Notes: a model not told the origin generated them from the sequence alone. Shown: positions 50,686 through 60,480, counted from the stretch's first letter. The stretch is 64,000 bases of DNA from Bacteroidota bacterium (GCA_018268135.1 JAFDXD010000140.1:1-64000); one strand, 5' to 3'. Numbers and translations are program-made.

Positions 50686-51708
50686 TTAAGCTTCATTCAA
50701 TACCAAATTCTTTAAAGCGTTTACCCATTCCGGTTGCACATTCATGCAAGGTATCATTTTAAAAGTTTCTCCCCCGGCCTGCAAAAATATTTCTTCACCT
50801 CTTATGGCAATTTCTTCAAGTGTTTCGAGGCAATCGCTTACAAAAGCAGGGCAAATAATTAATAATTTTTTAATACCCTCCTTTGGCATCTCGGCCAAAC
50901 GTATATCTGTAAAGGGCTCCAGCCATCCTTTGCCTAATCTTGATTGAAAAGAAATGCTGAATTTTTCTTTTGCAATACCAAGTTTTTTGGTAACTAAATT
51001 AGTACTGGTAAAGCATTGATGCCGGTAACAATGTGCATGAGCAGGCGATTCTGTATTGCAACATTCGGCAGATTGTAAGCAATGATTTCCGGTAGTATCA
51101 CTTTTGCGTATATGCCTGCCCGGTACACCATGATAGCTAAATAAAATATGGTCATACTCCTCCTGAAGATAAGGTTTCATACTCTCTGCCAGGGCATTTA
51201 TATAATCATTAGAGTTGTAGTATGGTTCTATGAATTTTAAGGAAAAATTGTAATTGTTTTTTTTATGTATTTCCCTTGCATGTACCACCGCAGTTTCGTA
51301 GCTCGACATGGCATAATGTGGATACAGCGGTACAGCTATAACTTCATTTAGCCCTGGGGTTCTTTTCAATAAATTATCAAAGGCAATCTTTGGTGTAAGG
51401 CTGCCATATCGCATGGCAATTTCTACCGGCTCTTTTACCAATTGTTGCAAAGCATCTCTCAGCTTTTCTGTAAGTACAATCAATGGAGAGCCTTCACTTG
51501 TCCAAATAGTTTTATAGGCCTCGGCCGACTGTGCCGACCGCCTTGGCGTAATGAAACCTTTTACTATTAAAAGCCTCAGCAGGTAAGGCATATCAATTAC
51601 CCTTTCATCCATTAAAAACTCATCAAGGTATTTTTTTACATCTTTCACTTCCGTACTATCCGGAGAGCCAAGATTCATCAATAAAATTCCACGAACCGTA
51701 TTTTGCAT
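50686..51708 (-). CDS. hemH: Ferrochelatase
   Basis: 340-residue enzyme inserting Fe2+ into protoporphyrin IX. It begins MQNTVRGILLMNLGSPDSTEVKDVKKYLDEFLMDERVIDMPYLLR, typical of the family. The catalytic His is in DHILFSYHGVPGRHIRKSDTTGNHC (about 187-211), the second site is SFQSRLGKGWLEPFTDI (about 256-272) and the acidic CPAFVSDCLETLEEIAIRGEE (about 294-314) follows. The longer frame to 51744 starts upstream of a -7 element at 51726-51733, so ATG 51708 is used. Several Cys residues (CLQSAECCNTESPAHAHC) could bind a metal or iron-sulphur centre, but this is uncertain. Confidence 0.95.
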   Translation of the reverse strand: MQNTVRGILLMNLGSPDSTEVKDVKKYLDEFLMDERVIDMPYLLRLLIVKGFITPRRSAQSAEAYKTIWTSEGSPLIVLTEKLRDALQQLVKEPVEIAMRYGSLTPKIAFDNLLKRTPGLNEVIAVPLYPHYAMSSYETAVVHAREIHKKNNYNFSLKFIEPYYNSNDYINALAESMKPYLQEEYDHILFSYHGVPGRHIRKSDTTGNHCLQSAECCNTESPAHAHCYRHQCFTSTNLVTKKLGIAKEKFSISFQSRLGKGWLEPFTDIRLAEMPKEGIKKLLIICPAFVSDCLETLEEIAIRGEEIFLQAGGETFKMIPCMNVQPEWVNALKNLVLNEA

Positions 51709-51725
51709 AGCATAAAAATATTTTG

Positions 51726-51733
51726 CAAATGTA
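51726..51733 (-). promoter_or_regulatory. -7 promoter element for hemH-hemJ
   Basis: TACATTTG on the minus strand, 17 bases before the ATG at 51708. The open frame begins farther upstream, so the promoter decides the start. Confidence 0.6.
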
Positions 51734-51790
51734 TAAATAGCCAATGTAAGAGTATCAAAAAAAATATTTAGGACAACAGCAGAATATCAT

Positions 51791-51906
51791 TGTTCAGCAT
51801 TTGTCCCGCTTTTCGCTCATAGTCCTCATACCGCTAAGGCGGTATGAGGAGCTAACCGCTACAATCGGGTGTAGATGCTCATCTTATTAATTTCTGTTGA
51901 GCATTT
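51791..51906. repeat. REP-like palindrome flanked by 12-bp imperfect direct repeats
   Basis: CCTCATACCGC (51824-51834) and GCGGTATGAGG (51839-51849) form a perfect 11-bp stem with a 4-base loop. It lies between TCCCGC on the left and ACCGCTACAATCGGGT on the right, a layout I associate with dispersed extragenic palindromes in Bacteroidetes. TGTTCAGCATTT (51791-51802) and TGTTGAGCATTT (51895-51906) flank it as near-identical direct repeats. No T tract follows. The rest of 51745-52020, the divergent hemH-hemA region, shows no gene. Confidence 0.5.
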
Positions 51907-52020
51907 TTGGCAGTCATTTTATTCTTCCAATAAATTTTATTGGGCACTAATTTTTTATTAATCTGACAAAGAAATGACAATATAGATCTCTTTAAATTAG
52001 TTAGGACAATTTGTAGCAAG

Positions 52021-52028
52021 TATTTTTG
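52021..52028 (+). promoter_or_regulatory. -7 promoter element for the hemA cluster
   Basis: TATTTTTG, an exact TAnnTTTG match, 30 bases before the ATG at 52059. A TTG that opens the long reading frame lies inside this box and is therefore not the start. Confidence 0.65.
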
Positions 52029-52058
52029 CAAATTAGAAATCAATACTTAAAACCTCGG

Positions 52059-53300
52059 ATGTTAAGAGAAACAATAGATATTTCTAATTTTTTTATAGCC
52101 GGCATCAATTATAAAAAAACTGATGCAGCCGTTAGAGGTAAATTTTCCGTAAGTCAGGAACAGTATGTAAGTATTATCAATAAGGCCCCCGAATTTGGCG
52201 TAAGGCATTTTTTTATTTTATCTACCTGCAATCGAACAGAAATTTATGGATTTGCCGAAAGTGCCAATCAGTTAAGTAAACTGTTGTGTGCAGATGCTGC
52301 TCATCAGCAAGAATCTTTTACAAGCATTTGTTATACCAAAAGCGGGTTACATGCAGTAGAGCATTTATTTAATGTAGCCGCAGGGTTAGATTCGCAAATA
52401 TTAGGTGATTATGAAATCATCGGCCAGATAAAGCAGGCTGCAAAAATTTCGAAAGAGCATAACTGTATGGGCGCATACATGGAGCGAATGATTAATGAAG
52501 TATTAAATGCGTCAAAAGAAATCAGAACTACCACGGCATTAAGTGGAGGCACAGTATCGGTATCATTTGCAGCTGTGCAATGTATTAAACAACAATTAAA
52601 AAATATAAAAGGAAAAAAAATATTGCTATTGGGCACAGGCAAAATAGGAAGCAATACTTGCAAAAATATTGCGGATTATTTGCCCGGCACTCAGGTTACA
52701 TTAGTTAATCGTACTGTTGATAAAGCATCGGAGCTGGCTGCAAAATACCAGTTTTCGCTGGGCGATATGGCACAATTGCAGACATATATCAGCCATTCAG
52801 ATATAATTATTGTTGCCACCAATGCAACTAACGCTATCATTGATGAACAAAATTTTAAAACCGGTGATACAAAAATTGTAATTGACTTATCAGTGCCTTG
52901 TAATGTAGCGCCCACTGTAAATTCATTGCCAGGAATTACCCTTTTAAATGTAGATGAGTTAAGTAAAATAAAGGATGAAACATTAAGAAAACGTACCAAT
53001 GAAATTCCTAAAGTAAAAATCATCATACAAAAACATATTGATGCATTTATTGAATGGCATCAAATGAGGAAGCACGTGCCTGTATTGAGGGCGGTAAAAT
53101 CACACCTCGAAAAATTACATTCGGGTACATTGGAAAATACAATGGTGCCGGCACTTGTAGCCAATATGTGCGATAAAGCAGCCGAAGAAAAAATTCAAAA
53201 AGTTATCAATGGCATGGCTGTAAAAATGCGGCATCAGTACCAGCACGGCTGCCAATATATAGAAGCTATGAACGATTTTATTGCTACGGCTTCTAACTAA
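52059..53300 (+). CDS. hemA: Glutamyl-tRNA reductase
   Basis: 413-residue NADPH enzyme, first step of the C5 route to haem. The active-site Cys lies in FFILSTCNRTEIYGFAES (about 50-68), and the substrate-binding region is VEHLFNVAAGLDSQILGDYEIIGQIKQA (about 98-125), followed by the Rossmann fold KGKKILLLGTGKIGSNTCKNIADY (about 186-209) and the C-terminal helical dimerisation domain. Free haem often represses this enzyme in other bacteria through its N-terminal region; not testable here. hemC follows after 6 bases. Confidence 0.95.
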   Translation: MLRETIDISNFFIAGINYKKTDAAVRGKFSVSQEQYVSIINKAPEFGVRHFFILSTCNRTEIYGFAESANQLSKLLCADAAHQQESFTSICYTKSGLHAVEHLFNVAAGLDSQILGDYEIIGQIKQAAKISKEHNCMGAYMERMINEVLNASKEIRTTTALSGGTVSVSFAAVQCIKQQLKNIKGKKILLLGTGKIGSNTCKNIADYLPGTQVTLVNRTVDKASELAAKYQFSLGDMAQLQTYISHSDIIIVATNATNAIIDEQNFKTGDTKIVIDLSVPCNVAPTVNSLPGITLLNVDELSKIKDETLRKRTNEIPKVKIIIQKHIDAFIEWHQMRKHVPVLRAVKSHLEKLHSGTLENTMVPALVANMCDKAAEEKIQKVINGMAVKMRHQYQHGCQYIEAMNDFIATASN

Positions 53301-53306
53301 TTTACA

Positions 53307-54278
53307 ATGCAATCAATAATAAAGATAGGAACAAGAGATAGCGAATTGGCTTTGTGGCAGGCAAAACAAGTAAAAGCAGGGTTGGAACAAAATGGGTTTG
53401 CTGCAGAATTGGTATTAATAAAAAGCGAAGGCGATATAGATCTAAAAACTCCCTTGTACGAAATGGGGGTACAGGGTATATTTACACGAAGCCTTGATAT
53501 AGCTTTACTAAATAAAAAAATTGATATTGCGGTACATTCAATGAAAGATGTACCTACTCTTCTTCCCAAAGGTATTGTGCAATCAGCCGTTTTAAAGCGT
53601 GGTAATTATAAAGACCTTTTTGTACCCAATAACACACTATTATCAAATGTTGAATCTCAAAAACTGTTAGAGTCTTTAACCGGGTCAGTATCGGGTATCA
53701 CTAATTTGCAAAGTACACTGCAAATTGCCAGCAGCAGCATACGCCGTAAAGCACAGTGGCTGCACCGCTATCCTCACAGCAGTATTCAAAATATAAGAGG
53801 TAATGTAAATACCAGGTTGCAAAAATTAAAGGAGAGCCAATGGGCAGGAGCCATCTTTGCCGCAGCAGGCCTGGAGAGAGTAAATAAAAGGCCACAAGAA
53901 GCAATAGAATTAAACTGGATGCTACCGGCTCCTGCACAAGGTGCAGTAATGTTGGTAGCCAGAGAAAATGATGACAAAAATTTATCTGCAGCATTGTTGC
54001 TGAATGATGCAGATACTGAAACCTGCACTAAAATAGAAAGAGATTTTTTAAGAGAATTATTGGGAGGATGCTCCACACCCATTAGCGCATTGGCACAAAT
54101 AAAAAACAATGAAATTCATTTTAAGGGTAATATATTTTCGTTAGACGGTACAGAAAAAGCGCAAGTAGAGCAAAAAGTATTGATATCAGGAGCAAAAGAA
54201 TTTGGTAGAATAATGGCTCATCAATTATTGCAAAACGGCGGCGCTTCAATTGCTGAAAAAATAAAGGATGCAAAATAA
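53307..54278 (+). CDS. hemC: Porphobilinogen deaminase (hydroxymethylbilane synthase)
   Basis: 323 residues. Domain 1 begins IIKIGTRDSELALWQAKQVKAGLEQ and has IDIAVHSMKDVPTLLPKG (about 72-89), holding the catalytic Asp. Arginine-rich ASSSIRRKAQWLHRYPHSSIQNIRGNVNTRLQKL binds the growing tetrapyrrole, and domain 3 has the dipyrromethane cofactor Cys in LLGGCSTPISALAQI (about 252-266). Complete. Its 3' end overlaps hemD by 11 bases, so translation of the two is coupled. Confidence 0.95.
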   Translation: MQSIIKIGTRDSELALWQAKQVKAGLEQNGFAAELVLIKSEGDIDLKTPLYEMGVQGIFTRSLDIALLNKKIDIAVHSMKDVPTLLPKGIVQSAVLKRGNYKDLFVPNNTLLSNVESQKLLESLTGSVSGITNLQSTLQIASSSIRRKAQWLHRYPHSSIQNIRGNVNTRLQKLKESQWAGAIFAAAGLERVNKRPQEAIELNWMLPAPAQGAVMLVARENDDKNLSAALLLNDADTETCTKIERDFLRELLGGCSTPISALAQIKNNEIHFKGNIFSLDGTEKAQVEQKVLISGAKEFGRIMAHQLLQNGGASIAEKIKDAK

Positions 54279-54966
54279 AATTAAAATATTGTGCACCAGG
54301 CCTGTTGATAACGAAGCCATCGACATTTGTAATAAAAATAATATTGCTTTAGATACTATTTCATTTATCAGCACAGCCGCTATTGAAACAGTAGAAGTAC
54401 AGCAGGAAATTGAAAATACATTGAGCTTATCTGCAACGGTAATTTTTACAAGTATGAATGCGGTAGAGGTTGTAGCCTCATTTATGCATGGAGAGCAGCC
54501 GGTATGGAATATATACTGCATAGGCAATGCAACTAAACACAGGCTGCAACAACAATTTAGCAAAAGCAACATTGTAGGCACAGCTAATGATGCAATGGCA
54601 CTTGCAAGCCTGATTGTTGAAAATGAGAGCGTATCAGAAGTGATTTTTTTCTGTGGAGATAAAAGAAGAGACGAATTGCCAAATTTTTTAAATGAAGCCG
54701 GCATAGAAGTACAGGAAATAGTGCTGTATGAAACTATTCCATTGCCGCAAAAAGTATCGAAAGAATATGTTGGCATTTTATTTTTCAGCCCAAGCGCTGT
54801 ACAAAGTTTTTTTTCGGTAAATAAAATACCAGCGGCTACCATTGTATTTGCAATTGGCCAAACTACAGCTCGGGAAGTAAAAAAATATTGCAGCAATAAA
54901 ATTATTATAAGTGATGAGCCTGCAAAACAAAATTTAATAGAAAAAATGGTAGAGTATTTTACCTGA
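54268..54966 (+). CDS. hemD: Uroporphyrinogen-III synthase
   Basis: 232 residues with the low conservation usual for HemD. The two-domain flavodoxin-like fold is suggested by IKILCTRPVDNEAIDICNKN at the N terminus, TVIFTSMNAVEVVASF (about 56-71), YCIGNATKHRLQ (about 88) and the second-domain ILFFSPSAVQSFFSVN (about 170-185) and VFAIGQTTAREVKKY (about 193). The Tyr that guides ring closure is likely the one in VLYETIPLP. Assignment is strengthened by position between hemC and hemE, overlapping hemC. Confidence 0.88.
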   Translation: MQNKIKILCTRPVDNEAIDICNKNNIALDTISFISTAAIETVEVQQEIENTLSLSATVIFTSMNAVEVVASFMHGEQPVWNIYCIGNATKHRLQQQFSKSNIVGTANDAMALASLIVENESVSEVIFFCGDKRRDELPNFLNEAGIEVQEIVLYETIPLPQKVSKEYVGILFFSPSAVQSFFSVNKIPAATIVFAIGQTTAREVKKYCSNKIIISDEPAKQNLIEKMVEYFT

Positions 54967-54993
54967 TTAAAACCATAATTTATAAAGCATAAA

Positions 54994-56022
54994 ATGATAC
55001 AAAACGATTTATTGCTAAGAGCATTAAAAGGAGAAAAGACTGAGCGGGTACCCGTATGGATGATGCGCCAGGCTGGCCGCTACCTCCCCGATTATTTAAA
55101 ACTTAAAGCCAGGTACGATTTTTTTACAAGAGTACAAACACCGGAGCTTGCTGCAGAAATTACATTGCAGCCAATAGACCAGGTAGGGGTAGATGCTGCA
55201 ATTATTTTTTCAGATATTTTAGTGATACCACAAGCCATGGGATTGCAGGTATTGATGGAAGAAGGCAAAGGCCCGTTATTGCCTTCAGTAATACAGGAGC
55301 AAAAAGATGTAGATGCCTTAAGAACAGATACTGTAGAAGAAAAATTGCAGTATGTGATGGATGCACTTACGCTCACAAAAAAAGAGCTTAATGGGCGAGT
55401 GCCTTTGATAGGATTTGCCGGAGCCCCCTGGACCTTGCTTTGCTACATGGTAGAAGGTAAAGGAAGTAAAACATGGGATAAGGCAAAAGAATTCGCTTAT
55501 ACGCAACCGTTGGTAGCACATCATTTATTACAAAAGATTACCGATATTACCATTCAATATTTAAAAGCCCAGGTAAAAGCCGGTGCAGATACATTACAGG
55601 TGTTTGATAGCTGGGCCGGTGCTTTAAGCCCGGCAGATTTTAAAGCATTTTCACAGCCGTATTTATTGCAAATTGCTTCGGCTTTAAAAAATGATGCACC
55701 GGTAATTTTATTTCCAAAAGGAGCCTGGTATGCATTGCAAGACCTCAGCGAAAGCAGCGCCGCAGGTATTGGTATTGATTGGTGTATCTCTCCGCAAATG
55801 GCAAGAACTTTTACAAATAATAAAATTACTTTGCAGGGCAATTTTGACCCATCAAAATTACTGGCTCCCATACCTGAAATAAAAAAAGCTGTAAAAGAAA
55901 TGATTGATAGCTTTGGATCTCAGCGGTATATAGCCAACCTAGGCCACGGCATTATGCCCAATGTACCGGTAAGCCATGCCAGGGCTTTTGTAGAGGCAGT
56001 AAAAGAATACCGTGTGCCTTAA
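54994..56022 (+). CDS. hemE: Uroporphyrinogen decarboxylase
   Basis: 342-residue cytosolic TIM-barrel dimer that removes four acetate carboxyls to give coproporphyrinogen III. The signature [16 protein letters not shown] (about 21-36) contains the Arg pair that binds substrate, [14 protein letters not shown] (about 70-83) has the catalytic Asp, and [13 protein letters not shown] (about 206-218) and [20 protein letters not shown] (about 315-334) complete the family. No unusual features. hemF follows 13 bases later. Confidence 0.96.
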   Translation: MIQNDLLLRALKGEKTERVPVWMMRQAGRYLPDYLKLKARYDFFTRVQTPELAAEITLQPIDQVGVDAAIIFSDILVIPQAMGLQVLMEEGKGPLLPSVIQEQKDVDALRTDTVEEKLQYVMDALTLTKKELNGRVPLIGFAGAPWTLLCYMVEGKGSKTWDKAKEFAYTQPLVAHHLLQKITDITIQYLKAQVKAGADTLQVFDSWAGALSPADFKAFSQPYLLQIASALKNDAPVILFPKGAWYALQDLSESSAAGIGIDWCISPQMARTFTNNKITLQGNFDPSKLLAPIPEIKKAVKEMIDSFGSQRYIANLGHGIMPNVPVSHARAFVEAVKEYRVP

Positions 56023-56035
56023 AAATTGATTTACC

Positions 56036-57019
56036 ATGAAGTATAAAACAGAGACCAAAGAATTTAGAGCCAGGTGGATTGAGTACATACATCAATTGCA
56101 AGATACTATTTGCAGTGCACTTGAGGCAGAAGATGGCCTGGCTAAGTTTGCGGAAGATGAGTGGGAAAGAGCTGAAGGTAAGGGAGGTGGCGGACTTACC
56201 CGTACAATTGTGCAAGGGAATGTATTTGAAAAAGGCGGCGTAAATACTTCTGTAGTATATGGAAAGGTTACAGATAAAATGCGTGGACTGCTTAAGCAGG
56301 ACGCAAGTAAGTGGTTCGCTTGTGGGTTATCGTTAGTAATACATCCCCTCAACCCTTATGTGCCTACGGTACATGCCAACTGGCGATATTTTGAATTATA
56401 TGATGAAGATGATAATGTATGCGACAGGTGGTTTGGCGGCGGAGCTGACTTAACACCTTATTATTTATTTGAAGAAGATGCCATTCATTTTCATCTTACA
56501 TTTAAAAATGCTATTGACCCGTTTGGCAATCATATTTATCCAGAGTGTAAGGCTTTGTGTGATGAATATTTTACCAATACCCACCGAAATAATGAAATGC
56601 GTGGCATAGGTGGTGTATTTTATGAACATTTACGGCCTGAAGACGATGCTGAAGCCGAGCGTTTATTTGCTTTTCAGCAAGCCAATGGAGATAATTTTTT
56701 ACAAGCCTATTTACCCATTGTGCAAAAGCGAAAAAACAATGCCTATACTCAAAAAGAAATTGATTGGCAGGAAATTCGCCGTGGGCGATATGTAGAGTTT
56801 AATTTAATACACGACAGGGGTACATTATTTGGATTAAAAACAAATGGCAGAACTGAAAGCATTTTAATGAGCTTGCCACCAAGAGCAAAATGGTTATATG
56901 ATTACAAGCCAATAGAAGGAAGTGAAGAAGATAAATTGTTGCAAGCCTGCCTTTGCCCTAAAGATTGGTTAGGCATTACCGTTAGTAATAAGTTGGGTAC
57001 TGAAATTACAAATAAATAA
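56036..57019 (+). CDS. hemF: Oxygen-dependent coproporphyrinogen III oxidase
   Basis: 327 residues of the aerobic, cofactor-free HemF family. WERAEGKGGGGLTRTIVQGNVFEKGGVNTSVVYG (about 42-75) is the usual N-terminal block, YFELYDEDDNVCDRWFGGGADLTPYYL (about 118-144) contains the active-site Asp and Arg, and FNLIHDRGTLFGLKTNGRTESILMSLPP (about 255-282) is the C-terminal signature. It consumes O2, which points to an aerobic lifestyle; the radical-SAM HemN is not in the window. A 104-base gap separates it from hemB. Confidence 0.96.
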   Translation: MKYKTETKEFRARWIEYIHQLQDTICSALEAEDGLAKFAEDEWERAEGKGGGGLTRTIVQGNVFEKGGVNTSVVYGKVTDKMRGLLKQDASKWFACGLSLVIHPLNPYVPTVHANWRYFELYDEDDNVCDRWFGGGADLTPYYLFEEDAIHFHLTFKNAIDPFGNHIYPECKALCDEYFTNTHRNNEMRGIGGVFYEHLRPEDDAEAERLFAFQQANGDNFLQAYLPIVQKRKNNAYTQKEIDWQEIRRGRYVEFNLIHDRGTLFGLKTNGRTESILMSLPPRAKWLYDYKPIEGSEEDKLLQACLCPKDWLGITVSNKLGTEITNK

Positions 57020-57123
57020 ATCGCAATATTTTTGTAACAAGCAACAAATAGGCATGGAAAAATGGAATACTTTGGAAACAGCAAAACAATATTAATTTAA
57101 GAAGAACAATTCATATTTTTTTT

Positions 57124-58098
57124 ATGTATTTACAAAATAGAAACAGAATTTTACGCACTACACCTGCTATAAGAAGCATGGTGGCAGAAACTATTTTAAC
57201 ACCTGCAGATTTTATAGCTCCATTATTTATTGATGAAGGGGAGAATAAAACTACCGAAATAGCTTCCATGCCTGGTTATTATCGTAGAAGTTTAGATGGT
57301 ACAATACAAGAGGTAAAAGAGCTTTGGAGCCTCGGAGTAAAATCAGTTTTACTCTTTATTAAATGCAAAGATGAGTTAAAGGATAATACCGGTAAAGAAG
57401 CATGGAATGAAAACGGGCTTATGCAGCGAAGTATTATGGCCATTAAAAGTGCAGTGCCTGAAATGTACGTGATGACCGATGTGGCGCTCGATCCTTTTTC
57501 TTCATACGGGCATGATGGAATAGTAAAAGACGGTGAAATAGTAAATGACGAAACGGTAGAAGCACTTGTAAAAATGAGCATTAGCCATGCTGCTGCCGGG
57601 GCAGATATGGTGGCGCCAAGCGATATGATGGATGGCCGCATTGGAGCCATTAGGCAAGGTTTAGAGAATCATCATTTTACCAATACCGGCATTATGGCTT
57701 ATAGTGCAAAATATGCCTCTTGTTTTTATGGCCCATTTAGAGATGCTCTTGATAGCGCCCCCGGCTTTGGTGATAAAAAAACATACCAGATGGATTATTC
57801 AAACCGGATAGAAGCTGTAAAAGAAGCATTGATGGATGTGGAGGAAGGGGCTGATATAGTGATGGTAAAACCAGGGCTTCCTTACCTTGATATTGTTCGT
57901 GAAGTAAAAAATGCTGTAAGGGTTCCGGTAAGTGTGTACAATATTAGTGGCGAGTATGCTATGATAAAAGCTGCTGCCCAACGGGGATGGATAGACGAAA
58001 ATAAAGCTATCCTGGAAACCCTTACTTCTATCAAGAGAGCAGGGGGCGACCTGATAGCAACTTATTTTGCAAAAGACGCAGCAAAATTATTAGCGTAA
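57124..58098 (+). CDS. hemB: Delta-aminolevulinic acid dehydratase (porphobilinogen synthase), magnesium type
   Basis: 324 residues. The Schiff-base lysines are in IMAYSAKYASCFYGPFRDA (about 192-210) and IVMVKPGLPYLDIV (about 245-258). The metal site reads MTDVALDPFSSYGHDGIV (about 118-135): the three zinc-binding Cys of the Escherichia coli type are replaced by Asp/Ala, giving the DxALDP motif of enzymes that use Mg2+ instead, as in plants and pseudomonads. Full length. It lies between hemF and hemL in the same direction. Confidence 0.95.
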   Translation: MYLQNRNRILRTTPAIRSMVAETILTPADFIAPLFIDEGENKTTEIASMPGYYRRSLDGTIQEVKELWSLGVKSVLLFIKCKDELKDNTGKEAWNENGLMQRSIMAIKSAVPEMYVMTDVALDPFSSYGHDGIVKDGEIVNDETVEALVKMSISHAAAGADMVAPSDMMDGRIGAIRQGLENHHFTNTGIMAYSAKYASCFYGPFRDALDSAPGFGDKKTYQMDYSNRIEAVKEALMDVEEGADIVMVKPGLPYLDIVREVKNAVRVPVSVYNISGEYAMIKAAAQRGWIDENKAILETLTSIKRAGGDLIATYFAKDAAKLLA

Positions 58099-58164
58099 TA
58101 GATAATTGCCTTTAGTGATTATACGCCTTTTATAATTCTGTAATTTTATTTTAGAAATATTAAG

Positions 58165-59460
58165 ATGAATACAACCTTAAGTAAAAAGCTTTTTGAACGG
58201 GCACAACAGTCAATACCGGGTGGAGTTAATTCGCCGGTACGTGCTTTTAAAAGTGTAGGTGGTACGCCAGTTTTTATTGCAAAAGCAAAAGGAAGCTACC
58301 TGTATGATGCTGACGACAATAAATACATTGACTACATTGCAAGCTGGGGGCCAATGATATTGGGGCATGCACATAAGCCTGTAATAAATGCAATACAAAA
58401 ATATGCAAGCTATTCTACCTCATTTGGCGCCCCTACAGAGCTTGAAATAAAAATGGCGGAGCTAATAAAAAGTATGGCTCCTAACATTGATTTGATACGA
58501 ATGGTAAGTAGTGGCACAGAAGCTTGCATGAGTGCATTGCGATTGGCCAGAGGCTTTACCGGTAAAAATAAATTCATCAAGTTTGAAGGCAACTATCATG
58601 GCCATGCGGATGCATTTTTAGTAAAAGCAGGAAGTGGATTGGCTACTTTTAATATTCAAACTGTGCCCGGCGTAAGTGCAGGTGTTAGCAATGATACGCT
58701 TACAGCAGCTTACAACAATTTGGAAGCCGTGCAAAAATTGGTAGATGAAAATAAGAATGAAATAGCCGCAATCATTTTAGAACCTGTGGCAGGCAATATG
58801 GGCTGTATATTGCCCATGCCCGGTTTTTTAGAAGGGCTAAGAAAAATATGTGATGAAAACAATATTGTACTCATTTTTGATGAAGTGATGACGGGTTTTA
58901 GGCTTAGTGCCGGTGGGGCACAGGAGCGGCTGAATATTAATGCCGATTTGGTAACTTATGGTAAAGTAATAGGTGGGGGCATGCCTGTTGGTGCATTTGG
59001 CGGAAAGAAAAAAATTATGGAACATATAGCGCCATTGGGCAATGTGTACCAGGCAGGCACATTGAGTGGAAACCCTATTGCAATGATTGCCGGCTACACT
59101 ACTTTAAAAGAGTTAAAAGATAAACCTGAAATTTATTTGTCGCTGGAAGCTAAAACCTCTTACTTACGGGAAGGAATAAACGAAGTATTAGTAAAAAGTG
59201 ATATTCCTTTTGTGATAAACCAGATTGGATCTATGATAAGTGTACACTTTTCTAATCAGGCGGTTACTGATTTTGCTTCAGCATCACAATGCGATATTTC
59301 GTTATTTAACAGGTTGTTTCATTTTATGCTGAAACATGGAGTGTATTTGCCTCCTTCCGGCTTTGAAAGCTGGTTTTTAAATGATGCAGTTTCTTACAAA
59401 AACCTGGATAAAACCATTGGGCTATTTAAAAAATTTGTAAAAGAAGAGCGTAAGAAATAA
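58165..59460 (+). CDS. hemL: Glutamate-1-semialdehyde 2,1-aminomutase
   Basis: 431-residue PLP enzyme that makes 5-aminolevulinate from the HemA product. [24 protein letters not shown] at the start is the HemL signature. [19 protein letters not shown] (about 112-130) and [20 protein letters not shown] (about 138-157) bind PLP, and [16 protein letters not shown] and [17 protein letters not shown] (about 267-283) give the Asp and Schiff-base Lys. [13 protein letters not shown] follows. It closes the hem cluster; plsX is convergent, 78 bases away, with no clear terminator seen. Confidence 0.96.
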   Translation: MNTTLSKKLFERAQQSIPGGVNSPVRAFKSVGGTPVFIAKAKGSYLYDADDNKYIDYIASWGPMILGHAHKPVINAIQKYASYSTSFGAPTELEIKMAELIKSMAPNIDLIRMVSSGTEACMSALRLARGFTGKNKFIKFEGNYHGHADAFLVKAGSGLATFNIQTVPGVSAGVSNDTLTAAYNNLEAVQKLVDENKNEIAAIILEPVAGNMGCILPMPGFLEGLRKICDENNIVLIFDEVMTGFRLSAGGAQERLNINADLVTYGKVIGGGMPVGAFGGKKKIMEHIAPLGNVYQAGTLSGNPIAMIAGYTTLKELKDKPEIYLSLEAKTSYLREGINEVLVKSDIPFVINQIGSMISVHFSNQAVTDFASASQCDISLFNRLFHFMLKHGVYLPPSGFESWFLNDAVSYKNLDKTIGLFKKFVKEERKK

Positions 59461-59538
59461 AAATTGCGAAGGCTGTTCTTATTTACATTACATTATTTTT
59501 TATGACCTTATTTTTTAAGAGCAAAGAAGAAATAATTA

Positions 59539-60480
59539 TTAGGAAAAGCTTGCTTTAATTTTACCGGTAAGGTCGGTTTTCATCATACGGCATGCAATAT
59601 TTATCATGTTTTTAAAAGCTGTGTAGCCTGATATGCCATGCCCAATTATTACCGGCTTTGCTACACCTAATACGGGCACTCCTCCGTAGGTTTCAAAATT
59701 AAAACGGTCAAAATATTCATCCTGAATATTGCGGCGCTTTGTAAGGTCGTGAATACTTTCTGCTAATTTTAAAACTACATTGCCAGTAAAGCCTTCACAC
59801 ACCAATACATCTGCCTTATCCATCAGGATATCCCTGCCTTCTATATTGCCAACAAAATTTATTTGTTTATTTTCTTTTAGAAGAGGGTAGGCCGCTTGTG
59901 TGAGAATATTTCCTTTACCTTCTTCTTCCCCAATATTTACAAGACCTACTTTTGGGCTTGGTATATTTAAAATATGCTCACTAAATAATGAGCCTAAAAT
60001 TGCAAACTGATTTAAGTTTTCGGGTTTGCAATCTGCATTCAGCCCAACATCTACCAATAATCCAAGGGTGCCGTTTTCTCGTGGCATATATGCGCCAATA
60101 GTGGGGCGCAAAACACCTTCTATGGCTTTGATACTAAATAATGCCCCTACCATCATGGCCCCTGTATTGCCGGCGCTGATAAAAGCATCTATTTTATTAG
60201 TAGCCAGTAAATGAAAGCCGATGGCAATAGATGATTGTTGTTTTTCTTTTAGCGCCTTGGTAGGATGCTCGTGCATTTCTATTACCTGGGCAGCATGTAC
60301 AATACTATAGGTAGAGGGGTTCATACTATTTCCATCAAGGTATAGTTTTAATTTTTCTTCATCGCCAATTAGCACCAGGTGTACCTCTTCTTTATTATAG
60401 GCCATAAAAGCAGAAGCTCCTTTTACTGCTTCGAGTGGTGCATAATCGCCTCCCATCATATCTAATCCTATAGTAATCAT
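59539..60480 (-). CDS. plsX: Phosphate acyltransferase PlsX
   Basis: 313 residues. Converts acyl-ACP to acyl-phosphate, the first step of phospholipid synthesis by the PlsX/PlsY route. GLDMMGGDYAPLEAVKGA (about 5-22), ISAGNTGAMMVGALFSI (about 101-117), and VNIGEEEGKGN with LVCEGFTGNVVLKLAE (about 204-240) are typical. The frame could start one codon earlier at TTG 60483; ATG 60480 is preferred. It lies downstream of rpmF and yceD, the widely conserved yceD-rpmF-plsX order. Confidence 0.94.
   Translation of the reverse strand: MITIGLDMMGGDYAPLEAVKGASAFMAYNKEEVHLVLIGDEEKLKLYLDGNSMNPSTYSIVHAAQVIEMHEHPTKALKEKQQSSIAIGFHLLATNKIDAFISAGNTGAMMVGALFSIKAIEGVLRPTIGAYMPRENGTLGLLVDVGLNADCKPENLNQFAILGSLFSEHILNIPSPKVGLVNIGEEEGKGNILTQAAYPLLKENKQINFVGNIEGRDILMDKADVLVCEGFTGNVVLKLAESIHDLTKRRNIQDEYFDRFNFETYGGVPVLGVAKPVIIGHGISGYTAFKNMINIACRMMKTDLTGKIKASFS

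Noticed and set aside
52026-52058. Upstream TTG start for glutamyl-tRNA reductase
   Set aside because: The codon is part of the -7 promoter element, so it cannot be in the mRNA; ATG 52059 is used.
54246-54896. 216-codon minus-strand frame over hemD
   Set aside because: Antisense of hemD, which has family features and the right neighbours; the antisense product has no recognisable domain.
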